Source: Dyadobacter koreensis
GTDB taxonomy: Bacteria > Bacteroidota > Bacteroidia > Cytophagales > Spirosomataceae
Direction: 5' to 3'
Assembly: GCF_900108855.1 (NCBI RefSeq)
Contig: NZ_FNXY01000008.1
Coordinates: 191,620-255,619 of the forward strand
DNA: 64,000 nt
Part shown: one piece after another, positions 55,114 to 64,000 of the stretch
Layout: each line of letters opens with the position of its first letter
How positions within the stretch are numbered: position 1 is the first letter of the stretch
Position numbers and translations under genes: made by a program
The notes under the pieces: model-generated
Told to the model about the DNA's origin: nothing
Database searches by the model: none
What the model saw: the letters and a program-made list of their open reading frames with translations, nothing else

Positions 55114-56151
55114 ATGAAATTTACTGTCAGCGAGATTGCAAAGATGCTTGATGGAACTACCGTTGGTGATGATACAGTTACAATTGATTCGGCTGCAAAA
55201 ATTGAAGAGGGGCAGCCTGGTTGTATATCTTTCCTGGCCAATAGTAAATACGAACCCTATATCTATACCACACAGTCTTCGGCAGTTATTGTTAATAAAG
55301 ACTTTACTCCAAAACAAGATATCAGTGCTACATTAATCTATGTAGATAATGCTTATACAGCGTTTACAATACTCCTGGAAGAGTACCAGAAACGTATTGC
55401 AACGGGGAAAAGTGGAATTGAGCAGCCAAGCTTTCTTGGTGAAAACAGCCAGATGGGTGAGAATGGTTACCGTGGTGCCTTTTCTTACATAGGACGGAAC
55501 TGCAAAATTGGTAACGGCGTAAAAATATACCCAAATACATACCTGGGAGATTTTGTGGAGATCGGAGACAATACAATTATCCATCCCGGAGTAAGAATTT
55601 ACGATAACACAGTTATAGGAAAAAACTGCTGCATTTTTGCTAATACAGTGATTGGGAGTGATGGCTTCGGTTTCGCTCCGCAAACGGATGGATCCTATAA
55701 AACGATTCCTCAGCTGGGTAATGTCATTATCGAAGATAATGTTAGTATTGGATCTAACACCACGATTGACTGTGCCACCATGGGTTCAACAATTATTCGT
55801 AAAGGAGTCAAAATTGATAACCTTGTGCAGATTGCTCATAATGTAGAAATTGGGCAAAATACCGTAATTGCGGCACAAGCAGGAATTTCAGGCTCTTCAA
55901 GAATTGGAGAACAATGTGTGATCGCGGGTCAGGTAGGGATTTCAGGACACATAACCCTGGCTAATAATACGAAAGTCGGTGCACAATCGGGTATAGGCAA
56001 ATCCATTAAGAAAGAAGGACTGTCTCTTTCAGGATCGCCTGCGAGAGATTTGACAGAACATCTGAGAGCCATGGCTTCGACAAGAAGGTTGCCCGAACTT
56101 GAAGAACGATTGAAACAGCTGGAACGTAAGCGTGAGGCTTCTGAACATTGA
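55114..56151 (+). CDS. lpxD: UDP-3-O-(3-hydroxyacyl)glucosamine N-acyltransferase
   Basis: 345-residue LpxD with an N-terminal uridine-binding domain (about 1-100), a left-handed beta-helix made of hexapeptide repeats (about 105-300) and a C-terminal helix (RLPELEERLKQLERKRE). The catalytic histidine region is LVQIAHNVEIGQNTVI. It adds the second acyl chain in lipid A synthesis, after LpxC. The lpxC-fabZ gene follows by 95 bp. Confidence 0.95.
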   Translation: MKFTVSEIAKMLDGTTVGDDTVTIDSAAKIEEGQPGCISFLANSKYEPYIYTTQSSAVIVNKDFTPKQDISATLIYVDNAYTAFTILLEEYQKRIATGKSGIEQPSFLGENSQMGENGYRGAFSYIGRNCKIGNGVKIYPNTYLGDFVEIGDNTIIHPGVRIYDNTVIGKNCCIFANTVIGSDGFGFAPQTDGSYKTIPQLGNVIIEDNVSIGSNTTIDCATMGSTIIRKGVKIDNLVQIAHNVEIGQNTVIAAQAGISGSSRIGEQCVIAGQVGISGHITLANNTKVGAQSGIGKSIKKEGLSLSGSPARDLTEHLRAMASTRRLPELEERLKQLERKREASEH

Positions 56152-56246
56152 ACAAACAAAGAAAAAATATAGATTGAGCAAAATAAGCTCACTTTTTTGG
56201 CGAAAATGCGACGCCCCGCAGCCGTTTAGTAGATTAGGAGAATATA

Positions 56247-57638
56247 ATGAACGAAAAACAACAAACCATAAAAAAATCCGTATCAGTTACGGGAGTAGGT
56301 TTACACACAGGTGTGGTAGCAACGATGACTTTCGTTCCTGCTGCGGCCAATCACGGTTACAAGTTTCAGCGGGTTGATTTACCAAATCAGCCTATTGTTG
56401 ATGCGGATGTGGACAACGTGGTGGATCTGTCGCGCGGTACAACCATCGAACAAAACGGTGCACGCATTCACACGGTTGAGCACACTTTGGCTGCGCTGGT
56501 GGGATTGCAGATCGACAATGTTTTGATCCAGTTGGATGGACCTGAACCGCCTATTATGGATGGCAGTTCTATCAAATTTATCGATGCATTACTGGATGCG
56601 GGAATTGAAGAACAAAATGCATACCGTAACTACTTTGAGGTGCCGGAATATGTTCATTATAAAAATATGGATAACGATATTGAAATGGCAGCTTTGCCGC
56701 TTTCAGATTATCGTTTAACAGTAATGGTTGATTACAATTCCAAAGTGATCAGCAGCCAGCATGCTTCTCTGAACGATATTACTCTTTTTAAAGACGATAT
56801 TGCCAAATGCCGCACGTTTGTATTTTTACATGAACTTGAAGCATTGTATAAACAAAATCTGATCAAAGGTGGAGACCTTACCAATGCGATAGTTATTGTG
56901 GACCGGGACGTAAAAGAGGGCGAACTGGACCATTTGTCACAATTACTAAACAAGCCGAAGGTAAGTGTTGACAAATCAAAAGGAATTTTGAATAATGTAG
57001 AATTGCATTATCCGAATGAAATGGCGCGCCACAAGCTGCTGGATCTTATCGGGGATCTTGCATTGATCGGAAGACCTATTAAAGCCCAGATCCTGGCAGC
57101 ACGTCCGGGACATGCCGCGAACGTAGCGCTGGCAAAAAAGATAAAGAAACTTATCAAGTCAGGAAAGGGAGATATTCCGTCCTACGACCCTAATAAAGCA
57201 CCAGTTCTTGATATCAAGCAGATTGGTGAGTTGCTCGCGCATCGTTATCCTTTCCAGATGATTGATAAAATCATTGCTTTGGATGAAAACAGCGTGGTTG
57301 GTGTCAAAAATGTAACAATCAATGAGGAGTATTTCCTTGGTCATTTTCCTGGGAATCCAGTGATGCCGGGCGTTCTGCAGCTGGAAGCTATGGCGCAGAC
57401 GGGAGGTATCCTTGTACTGAGCAGCGTGCCTGATCCTGATAATTACTGGTCTTATCTGATCGGTATTGATGCATGCCGTTTCCGACGCAGTGTGGTTCCG
57501 GGAGATACAGTTATATTTAAATGTGTTTTTACTTCACCTATGAAACGTGGAATAGTAAAGATGAGCGGTCGGGGATATGTGTCCGGGCAGCTGGTGTGTG
57601 AAGCAGATATGGTCGCAAGTCTAGTTAAGAAAAAATGA
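56247..57638 (+). CDS. lpxC-fabZ: Bifunctional LpxC deacetylase / FabZ dehydratase
   Basis: 463-residue fusion typical of Bacteroidota. Residues 1-300 are LpxC, the zinc-dependent deacetylase that commits to lipid A; visible motifs are GVGLHTG, HTVEHTLAAL (zinc site) and ARHKLLDLIGDLALIG. About 315-463 is FabZ, a 3-hydroxyacyl-ACP dehydratase, with G365-H-F-P-G-NPVMPG and LEAMAQTGG. The lpxA start overlaps its end by 4 bp. A classic fusion, here intact. Confidence 0.97.
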   Translation: MNEKQQTIKKSVSVTGVGLHTGVVATMTFVPAAANHGYKFQRVDLPNQPIVDADVDNVVDLSRGTTIEQNGARIHTVEHTLAALVGLQIDNVLIQLDGPEPPIMDGSSIKFIDALLDAGIEEQNAYRNYFEVPEYVHYKNMDNDIEMAALPLSDYRLTVMVDYNSKVISSQHASLNDITLFKDDIAKCRTFVFLHELEALYKQNLIKGGDLTNAIVIVDRDVKEGELDHLSQLLNKPKVSVDKSKGILNNVELHYPNEMARHKLLDLIGDLALIGRPIKAQILAARPGHAANVALAKKIKKLIKSGKGDIPSYDPNKAPVLDIKQIGELLAHRYPFQMIDKIIALDENSVVGVKNVTINEEYFLGHFPGNPVMPGVLQLEAMAQTGGILVLSSVPDPDNYWSYLIGIDACRFRRSVVPGDTVIFKCVFTSPMKRGIVKMSGRGYVSGQLVCEADMVASLVKKK

Positions 57639-58447
57639 CACAACAGTTAGCATATATCCATTCGGACGCTAAGATCGCTCCGAATGTAGAAATTGAACCT
57701 TTCGCGATGATACATGCAGATGTAGAAATCGGAGAGGGGACGTGGATTGGCTCTCACGCAGTAATTAATGCGGGAGCGCGTATCGGCAAAAACTGCCGTA
57801 TTTTCTCAGGGGCCGTTATTTCTTCGACTCCTCAGGATCTCAAATACAACAATGAATACACACTGACAATCATTGGCGATAATACAACGGTTCGGGAATA
57901 TGCGACGATCAGTCGTGGTACCGAAGAGCATTGGAAGACAGTGGTTGGATCAGGTTGTCTGATTATGGCCTATGCTCACGTCGCACATGATTGCCGTGTT
58001 GGAAATAACTGCATCATTGGAAACAACGTCCAAATGGCAGGCCACGTTCATGTTGACGATTGGGCGATCGTAAGTGCGATGAGTGCTGTCCACCAGTTTG
58101 TTAAGATTGGAGCGCATTCGTTTGTATCAGGTGCTTCGTTGGTTCGGAAAGACGTTCCTCCTTTTACAAAAGCAGCCCGCGAACCGATTTCTTATGCAGG
58201 CATCAATTCAGTTGGCTTGCGCCGCCGTGGGTACAGTAATGAGAAAATCATCGAAATCCAGAATATTTACCGTTACATTTATATGAGAGGCCTTAACAAT
58301 GCTGAGGCTTTGCAAAAAATAGAATTGGAATTACCACCTTCAAATGAACGTGACGAAGTTGTGAATTTCATTCGTAACTCAGAAAGAGGAATTATGAAAA
58401 GTCCTTTCCAGACCTACGGTACGGGAGATCCTGAATCACAGGCTTAA
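57635..58447 (+). CDS. lpxA: UDP-N-acetylglucosamine O-acyltransferase
   Basis: 270-residue trimeric beta-helix acyltransferase for the first step of lipid A synthesis. Hexapeptide repeats fill about 1-190, with the catalytic-region motif LIMAYAHVAHDCRVG and the C-terminal helical part containing GINSVGLRRRGYS. It overlaps lpxC-fabZ by 4 bp, so the genes are translationally coupled. Confidence 0.96.
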   Translation: MTQQLAYIHSDAKIAPNVEIEPFAMIHADVEIGEGTWIGSHAVINAGARIGKNCRIFSGAVISSTPQDLKYNNEYTLTIIGDNTTVREYATISRGTEEHWKTVVGSGCLIMAYAHVAHDCRVGNNCIIGNNVQMAGHVHVDDWAIVSAMSAVHQFVKIGAHSFVSGASLVRKDVPPFTKAAREPISYAGINSVGLRRRGYSNEKIIEIQNIYRYIYMRGLNNAEALQKIELELPPSNERDEVVNFIRNSERGIMKSPFQTYGTGDPESQA

Positions 58448-58469
58448 AAGGAATTAAAAATAAGAAGTC

Positions 58470-58508
58470 AAAGGCTTATCTTTCTTGCGAAGGGTAAGCT
58501 TTTTCTTG
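58470..58508 (+). terminator. Terminator after lpxA
   Basis: AAAGGCTTATC pairs with GGTAAGCTTTT (11 bp with two G-U pairs) around a 12-nt loop, and the sequence continues CTTGTT. It lies 22 bp after the lpxA stop and ends the lipid A operon. Confidence 0.75.
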
Positions 58509-59372
58509 TTATAAGATCAGAAAAGGAAGTGTTAATATCATCGTAATTATGAGTTCTTTGTGTTTCTTATTCTTTATATAATTCGCTCTTTGAAGGATAA
58601 TTGATTGTAAAACAGACATCGCCAGCAGTATTACAATCAGGCGCTGGGTATACCGGAATTCTGTTTTAAGACAAATAATAATACATCCGGTGACGACCAG
58701 TATAGTTATTCCATGCAGAATCTGTTTCGCCATTGGCGCGCTAAGCCGGGTTGCAAGATTGGAAGTATTGGGAAACTCGATTGCCGAAAAATAAGATGAC
58801 AACAAAAAATTCTGTAAGATGATGAGAAATAATAAAACGCCTGCATACTTGTTCTCTCTTACTATTTCCTGATTCAGCAAGAAAGTATTTCCAAGAATTA
58901 CAGCAGTCAAAATGATTGCGGAAAATGGCTCGCGCAAAACATGGAGCGGGCTCCTTTCCGGCAATTTCGAAAAAAGAAATATTCCTGCCGCCGATACAAT
59001 AGTGAGAAAAAAGGCAAGTTTTCCTATATTTTCAGGTATGAAGAAAGCCAGGATAGCAGCAATAACCAGAGCGCCGATTAAAATTTTCAGAAATGAAATT
59101 CGCTCCTTTTGATTCGTTAAGAATTTTTTTGACTCTCTTTTAGCAGGTTTTCTATGGTCGAGAAGTTTATTTAAAGAAGAGATAACAAAAATACCCAAGG
59201 CGAGCACTGCTGTTGTTCTGGTGTTGATAGTTGCCTTTCCTACAGGTATTTTTGTAAAGGCAATCTGTGTCACGACAGCCGCGGCAGCTAAATCAAAGCC
59301 AAGCCAGTGTATATGGGCCAGGCTGAATTTTTGGATTATGTTGATGATGAAGTTGAGTAAATTTCCTTTCAC
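58509..59372 (-). CDS. UbiA-like polytopic membrane protein
   Basis: 287-residue membrane protein with about eight hydrophobic helices. The first (GFDLAAAAVVTQIAF) and the following VISSLNKLLDHRKP resemble proteins with a UbiA-type prenyltransferase fold, but I do not see the two aspartate-rich NDxxD motifs of active enzymes. It may therefore be a non-catalytic relative. Convergent to lpxA and downstream of the MOSC gene with only 9 bp between, so likely co-transcribed with that gene. Confidence 0.65.
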   Translation of the reverse strand: MKGNLLNFIINIIQKFSLAHIHWLGFDLAAAAVVTQIAFTKIPVGKATINTRTTAVLALGIFVISSLNKLLDHRKPAKRESKKFLTNQKERISFLKILIGALVIAAILAFFIPENIGKLAFFLTIVSAAGIFLFSKLPERSPLHVLREPFSAIILTAVILGNTFLLNQEIVRENKYAGVLLFLIILQNFLLSSYFSAIEFPNTSNLATRLSAPMAKQILHGITILVVTGCIIICLKTEFRYTQRLIVILLAMSVLQSIILQRANYIKNKKHKELIITMILTLPFLIL

Positions 59373-59381
59373 AAAAAGCTT

Positions 59382-60179
59382 TTATTCGGTCAATAAGATT
59401 TCGTCACCTTGTTTAATAAGGCCTTGATTTTTGGTTACAACGTTTTGTCCAAAAAGAATTTTATTATTTACTCTGCGATAAGTTGCCAGGGTTTTTAATG
59501 GCTCTTTTCCTTTCACGGCAGTTTCAGGATCGATTGTTGTCAAAACACAACGTGCGCAAGATTTTACTATTTCAAAGGATAAATCTCCGATCTTAAACGA
59601 TTTCCAGTAATCCTCCGCGAAAGCACTTGTTCCGGTTACCACAAAATTTGGGCGGAAACGCTGCATCACAATAGGTTCTTCCAAGCGGGAATTAAGATCG
59701 TCCAGTGACGCCTGCGATATTAACAGAAATGGAAAGCCATCTGCAAAACTTACGTTTTCGTTATTTTTAGCATATTTTGGATCAGCCTTCCGCTCCGTTT
59801 TTTCAGGCATGACCACCAGTTGAACATCGAGTTCCAGTTCAGCACCAAGCCATTTATCAACCTCGTCACTAACGGTTACCGCATCGACTGTATCGTCCCA
59901 AACTGTAACCGACAGCTGTTTTCCGCTCACAGGTTCAAAAGGAACAGAGATACGGTTTTCGGGTTTAAGTTTATTTGAAATAATCAGAGAGTCTTCTTGT
60001 ATCGTAACTTCCAGCATTGCCATTTTAGGAAATTCTCTTTGCGTAATAAAACGCCCGAACGGGTCCGTGATCATCCATCGACGATCATACTGGAGACCTT
60101 TCTCCTCGACCTGTGCTTCTGTAAGACGAATTCCGGCCAAAGATTTAACCGGATAAATCCAGATTTCTGAAAGAACCAT
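59382..60179 (-). CDS. MOSC-domain protein
   Basis: 265-residue protein with the N-terminal MOSC beta-barrel (about 1-115, ISEIWIYPVKSLAGI pattern) and the MOSC domain (about 125-262). The conserved cysteine region is VKSCARCVLTTIDPETA. Family members (mARC, YcbX) bind molybdenum cofactor and reduce N-hydroxylated compounds. The tsaD gene lies 21 bp upstream on the same strand. The partner enzyme is unknown. Confidence 0.88.
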   Translation of the reverse strand: MVLSEIWIYPVKSLAGIRLTEAQVEEKGLQYDRRWMITDPFGRFITQREFPKMAMLEVTIQEDSLIISNKLKPENRISVPFEPVSGKQLSVTVWDDTVDAVTVSDEVDKWLGAELELDVQLVVMPEKTERKADPKYAKNNENVSFADGFPFLLISQASLDDLNSRLEEPIVMQRFRPNFVVTGTSAFAEDYWKSFKIGDLSFEIVKSCARCVLTTIDPETAVKGKEPLKTLATYRRVNNKILFGQNVVTKNQGLIKQGDEILLTE

Positions 60180-60200
60180 TTTGCTCTATTTATTTCAGTT

Positions 60201-61199
60201 TTAAAATTCCATTCTTGCCATTGGGCTAACTGTCTGATCACAGAAATCGTTTTCGAGATATTTGTAATGGGCCGCCATAGCAATCATCGCCGCGTTGTCC
60301 GTACAATATTCAAATTCCGGAATATAAACTTTCCAACCCAGTTTTTCTCCCAGTTCAAGAAGTGAACTCCGTAATCCTGAATTTGCCGAAACACCACCTG
60401 CGATAGCAATTTCCTTTATTCCTGTTTCTTTTGCAGCTTTTTTTAATTTTTTCAAAAGAATATTGACCAGAGTATATTGAATGCTGGCGCAAATATCTGC
60501 AATATTTTCCTGAATAAAATTCGGGTTTTCTTTGAGCTGCTTTTGTAAAAAATACATAAAGGAAGTTTTAATCCCGGAAAAAGAAAAATCGAGCTCAGGC
60601 ATTTCAGGAAGGGGGAATGTATAAGCAAGAGGATTTCCGGTTTTGGCGTATTTATCAATTAGCGGACCGCCCGGATACGGCAAATCCAGAAGTTTCGCCG
60701 TTTTATCAAAGGCTTCACCCACAGCATCGTCCCTTGTCTGCCCGATAATTTCCATATCCAGCGGACTATTTATCTTAACAATCTGAGTATGACCACCGCT
60801 TACGGTCAGGCATAAAAATGGGAATTCAGGTTTTGGATCTTGTATAAAATGGGCAAGCACGTGCGCTTGCATGTGGTTGACTTCGATAAGTGGCAAGCCA
60901 AGGCCCAGAGCCATGGATTTGGCAAAGGAAGTACCAACTAATAAAGCTCCCAATAATCCCGGTCCTTTCGTAAAAGCGATGGCATGCAGGTCTTTTTTTG
61001 TTACTTTTGCATCACTCAATGCTTTATCTACCACAGGCAGAATATGTTGCTGATGCGCTCTTGATGCTAATTCGGGAACAACACCGCCATATTGTGTGTG
61101 AATGAGCTGCGTGGCAACAACATTGGAGTAAATTTTGCCGTTAGATAAAACAGCGGCCGAGGTTTCGTCACAAGACGATTCTATCGCGAGGATGTTCAT
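60201..61199 (-). CDS. tsaD: tRNA threonylcarbamoyladenosine synthase subunit TsaD
   Basis: 332-residue Kae1/TsaD protein that transfers threonylcarbamoyl to A37 of tRNAs reading ANN codons. Landmarks are the start ESSCDETSAAVL, iron ligands H109 and H113 in NHMQAHVLAH, SGGHTQIVK, GGVSANSGLR and D301 in TDNAAMIA. Length is normal. It is divergent from the TamB-like gene with 72 bp between. Confidence 0.96.
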   Translation of the reverse strand: MNILAIESSCDETSAAVLSNGKIYSNVVATQLIHTQYGGVVPELASRAHQQHILPVVDKALSDAKVTKKDLHAIAFTKGPGLLGALLVGTSFAKSMALGLGLPLIEVNHMQAHVLAHFIQDPKPEFPFLCLTVSGGHTQIVKINSPLDMEIIGQTRDDAVGEAFDKTAKLLDLPYPGGPLIDKYAKTGNPLAYTFPLPEMPELDFSFSGIKTSFMYFLQKQLKENPNFIQENIADICASIQYTLVNILLKKLKKAAKETGIKEIAIAGGVSANSGLRSSLLELGEKLGWKVYIPEFEYCTDNAAMIAMAAHYKYLENDFCDQTVSPMARMEF

Positions 61200-61271
61200 G
61201 AATTTTGAATAATATTCGCAAAAATAAGCAATTAACGATAAGATACGCAGGAATATGCTGCGAAGCTATAT

Positions 61272-64000
61272 ATGTTAAAATCCCTGAAGGCGGTTATCAA
61301 TGTCCTGGTTGTGCTAATGATTTTTGCGCTTTTGGCGTTAGGGATCGTTACAATTGCCGTACAATTTCCTTCAGTTCAAACTTTTCTGGTAAAAACAGCT
61401 ACTGCCAGAGTTTCCGAGAAAATGGGTTACCCCATTCAGATAACACGGGTTAATATTAAATGGTTTGATGTAGTTTCTCTGGAAGGTGTTTCAGTAAAAG
61501 ATACAAGCCAGCAGAAAATGATCGATGTTGGACGTATCGACGTCAACCTGAATATGCAGAATATTATTCAAAATTCTGCAAAAGAAGTTCACCTCGACGA
61601 AGTTACATTATATCAACCGGATGTACACCTGATCGTCGTTCCTAAAACAGGAGACTTGAATATTGATGGATTTATTAATCGGATCGTCGAATTAACATCT
61701 TCCAACACGCCGCGCCCGGCGAATGCTCCGGAAAATAACACGCCATTTACGATTGGAAAATCAAAGATCGTGGACGGAACTTTTCGCTATGACGATCCAA
61801 GAAAACCGCGTTATAAGAGCCCGAGAGTTTTCGATTATTCGCATTTTGAACTGAATAAACTCAACGCTGATCTGAAAGATTTCCTGGCTCAGGGCGATAC
61901 AATTTCATTTCTTGCCCGCAACATGAAAACCGTCGACAAACAAACGGGGTTAAAAATGCATGATCTGGATACCCGGTTTTTGTTCTGTCAGAAAAAGATG
62001 GAATTGAAAGAACTGAGCGCAGAAATCGGCAACTCTTATATCAGCGACGACATCACCTTTCACTACAACCGCTCGGGAGATCTTGGAGATTTTAACCATA
62101 AAGTTTTTCTCCGGGGCCATTTTGTTGATACGAAAATTCACTCGGCCGATCTCGGCTTATTTTCAGAATATGTGGACAGGCTCAACGAAACGTGGAAAGT
62201 TTCCGGAAATTTTGATGGTCGCGTCGATGATTTTGAGCTTTCAGGTGCGGACGTACGGTTTGGGCAGGGGAGTCGGTTATTGGGAGATTTAGGATTTAAA
62301 GGGCTGCCGGATGATAGTCCATTGATGAATATCAAACTGTCATTATCCAAAGTCCTGCCGCTGGATCTGGTTCAATATTATCCTGAATGGAAGTCGCATG
62401 AAACTTTGCAAAAGTTCGGAACGACGCTACTGGATGGTTCTTTCAAGGGAACCATTGAAGATTTTGACGTGAAAGCGTCAGCATCTTCAGAACTGGGAAA
62501 AGTGGCTGGCGATCTGGTTTTTCATATTTCTGACGAAAAAACCACGACTTATTCCGGCGATATCGAAACCGTCGATTTTGAGATCGGGAAATTACTTGAT
62601 CAGCCGGAAACGTGGCAGAGATTGGATTTTTCCGGAAATATTCATGGTAAAGGTCTAGATCTTGCTTACGCTTCAACCAACATGGACGCGATTGTTACCA
62701 GAATAGGTTTTAAAAATTATGATTACCGGAATATCGGTTTGAAAGGAAATCTGCAGAATCAATATTTTAACGGATTGGTAAGCTCAAAAGATTCGAATCT
62801 GGTTGTAAACCTCGAAGGGGAATTCGACTTGTCGAAGCCAAAAAATTCTTTCGACTTACAGGGTATTATTGAAAAGGCAAACCTTCTTCCGCTAGGTTTC
62901 ACGAAAGAAGAGATTACACTGCGTACCGAATTGGATGTGAAAGTTTCAGGTAATACAGTCGATGAACTTGTCGGTGATGCGAAACTCCTGAATACTTTTC
63001 TGATTACGTCGAGCAAGGAAAGAAACCTCGTCATGGACACACTTCTTTTTTCATCGCGTCAAAAACTCGACAAGCGAAGTCTTAACCTGGAAAGTGAGTT
63101 TCTGACTGCAAAAGTGGAGGGTGATTTTGTGCCAACACAGGCATGGAAAGATATTAATCAGGTTTTGTCTGAATATCAGCTTTATTTCTTCGAAAACGAG
63201 TCGGACAGGAATATTTATTACGCGAAGAAAGAAAAGAAAGCAATTCTCAGGAAGTATGAGATTGATTATGAGGTAGAAACGAAAAATATAAGCCGGTTTC
63301 TGGCGTTTTTAAGCCCTGATGTTTATCTTTCTCATGGCTCAAAAGCGGAAGGGAAATTCAAGATGGATAACACCGCTTTTCTTTCTATGAATGCAAAAGC
63401 AGATACTGCGCGCTACGGAAGCAATCAGTTCGTAAATTCAGAAGTAGACGTTACAACTTCAAAATTTGTAAATAGCGCGGAAGTTCTGGCATCCGCGCTC
63501 GTCACTTCCGACAAACAGCAAATGAGTTCGCTTGTTCCTACCGAAAAGCTTGAACTGGAAGGTACCTGGGATGTGGATCATATCGATTTTAACGGTGGAA
63601 TCAGGCAAGTAAGCAGTACTAACCGTGCTAATCTTGCAGGGGAAATCAGATTTTTGCCGGCTGGTCTGGATATAGGATTTAAAAATTCACAGCTTTATCT
63701 GCTGGATGAAGAATGGAATATGCCGGCAAACAGCCTTATTTCGATCGTCGGGAAAGATGTTACTTTTAATAATCTTGGTCTGATCAACGGAAAACAGCGC
63801 TTGTTCGTAAACGGAACGCTGTCAGCAAATCCGGATCGTACGTTGCTTTTTGATATTAAAAACTTCAAACTCGGGACTTTAAATCCTGTTTTTAACACAA
63901 AACTTGCCGGTATCATGGACGGCTCGGCCAAGATGCGGGATGCCTACAACAGTTTCGTACTCGATGCAAATTTCAACATTGAAAGTCTTGGTTATGCAAA
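61272..64000 (+). CDS. TamB-like AsmA-family protein, 5' part (runs off window)
   Basis: Start at ATG 61272 opens a frame to the window end (909 codons plus two bases) without stop. An N-terminal membrane anchor (LMIFALLALGIVTIAVQF, about 15-32) is followed by a long periplasmic beta-rich region with many repeating strands, like AsmA/TamB proteins (DUF490-type domain should lie beyond the window). Such proteins form a hydrophobic groove that carries phospholipids or assists outer-membrane protein assembly. The tsaD/tamB divergent pair is common in Bacteroidota. Confidence 0.85.
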   Translation, partial: MLKSLKAVINVLVVLMIFALLALGIVTIAVQFPSVQTFLVKTATARVSEKMGYPIQITRVNIKWFDVVSLEGVSVKDTSQQKMIDVGRIDVNLNMQNIIQNSAKEVHLDEVTLYQPDVHLIVVPKTGDLNIDGFINRIVELTSSNTPRPANAPENNTPFTIGKSKIVDGTFRYDDPRKPRYKSPRVFDYSHFELNKLNADLKDFLAQGDTISFLARNMKTVDKQTGLKMHDLDTRFLFCQKKMELKELSAEIGNSYISDDITFHYNRSGDLGDFNHKVFLRGHFVDTKIHSADLGLFSEYVDRLNETWKVSGNFDGRVDDFELSGADVRFGQGSRLLGDLGFKGLPDDSPLMNIKLSLSKVLPLDLVQYYPEWKSHETLQKFGTTLLDGSFKGTIEDFDVKASASSELGKVAGDLVFHISDEKTTTYSGDIETVDFEIGKLLDQPETWQRLDFSGNIHGKGLDLAYASTNMDAIVTRIGFKNYDYRNIGLKGNLQNQYFNGLVSSKDSNLVVNLEGEFDLSKPKNSFDLQGIIEKANLLPLGFTKEEITLRTELDVKVSGNTVDELVGDAKLLNTFLITSSKERNLVMDTLLFSSRQKLDKRSLNLESEFLTAKVEGDFVPTQAWKDINQVLSEYQLYFFENESDRNIYYAKKEKKAILRKYEIDYEVETKNISRFLAFLSPDVYLSHGSKAEGKFKMDNTAFLSMNAKADTARYGSNQFVNSEVDVTTSKFVNSAEVLASALVTSDKQQMSSLVPTEKLELEGTWDVDHIDFNGGIRQVSSTNRANLAGEIRFLPAGLDIGFKNSQLYLLDEEWNMPANSLISIVGKDVTFNNLGLINGKQRLFVNGTLSANPDRTLLFDIKNFKLGTLNPVFNTKLAGIMDGSAKMRDAYNSFVLDANFNIESLGYA

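Noticed and set aside
61205..61453. 82-residue frame before the TamB-like gene
   Set aside because: It overlaps the start of the large AsmA/TamB-like frame, which has a membrane anchor and continues for more than 900 codons.

Overview
The window looks like chromosome of a member of the Bacteroidota, most likely a Cytophagales bacterium close to Dyadobacter or Spirosoma (the genus is an inference). The evidence is a fused lpxC-fabZ gene, a SusC/SusD pair driven by an ECF sigma factor and a FecR anti-sigma factor, further TonB-dependent receptors, and Bacteroidota-type promoters (TTG, 19 bases, TAnnTTTG).

Layout. 1-345: tandem array of six 57/58-bp units. 429-8312: two paralogous secreted propeller-amidohydrolase fusions flanking an M20 dipeptidase. 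8554-10029: orphan ECF sigma factor and AraC regulator. 10422-15369: five-gene cluster of GT1/GT4-like glycosyltransferase, clan-A glycosidase, PIG-L deacetylase, SAM methyltransferase and a convergent GT2 enzyme. 15567-17922: DUF3891, DUF1569, Rrf2 and a small unknown protein, followed by about 1 kb without genes. 18961-27483: ECF sigma, FecR, SusC with STN domain, SusD and a BNR-type propeller protein, which together form a signal-responsive glycan-uptake locus. 27537-31195: PepSY membrane protein and TonB receptor, probably for iron. 31514-35824: arsenic operon arsR, DUF6428, arsN1-like, arsC, acr3, arsO-like. 36347-42038: tripartite RND efflux pump. 42123-42438: broken response regulator. 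42610-44654: two-component system divergent from the pump. 44687-47590: DUF202, Crp/Fnr regulator, NhaA. 47910-51200: decaying region with a small molybdopterin-fold protein, a twice-frameshifted di-haem peroxidase, a TonB receptor lacking its 5' half, a histidine kinase reduced to its 3' end, and a transglutaminase-like relic. 51397-53243: AbiE type IV toxin-antitoxin pair with a doubly symmetric operator. 53595-53668: tRNA with CAU anticodon. 53791-58447: HD hydrolase, lpxD, lpxC-fabZ and lpxA (lipid A synthesis). 58509-61199: UbiA-like membrane protein, MOSC protein, tsaD. 61272-64000: TamB-like protein running off the window.

Most genes fit recognised families. The observations most worth a second look are the AbiE operator dyad, the TonB receptor/kinase fusion scar with three nearby single-base frameshifts, the deacetylase-methyltransferase-glycosyltransferase cluster, and a possible family of hairpin repeats followed by a TTTRTARA word, seen at 1-345, 5133-5266 and 47691-47825. 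I found no CRISPR array, no intact insertion sequence, no prophage and no convincing wholly new multi-gene system. All calls come from reading the sequence and family knowledge, without database searches.
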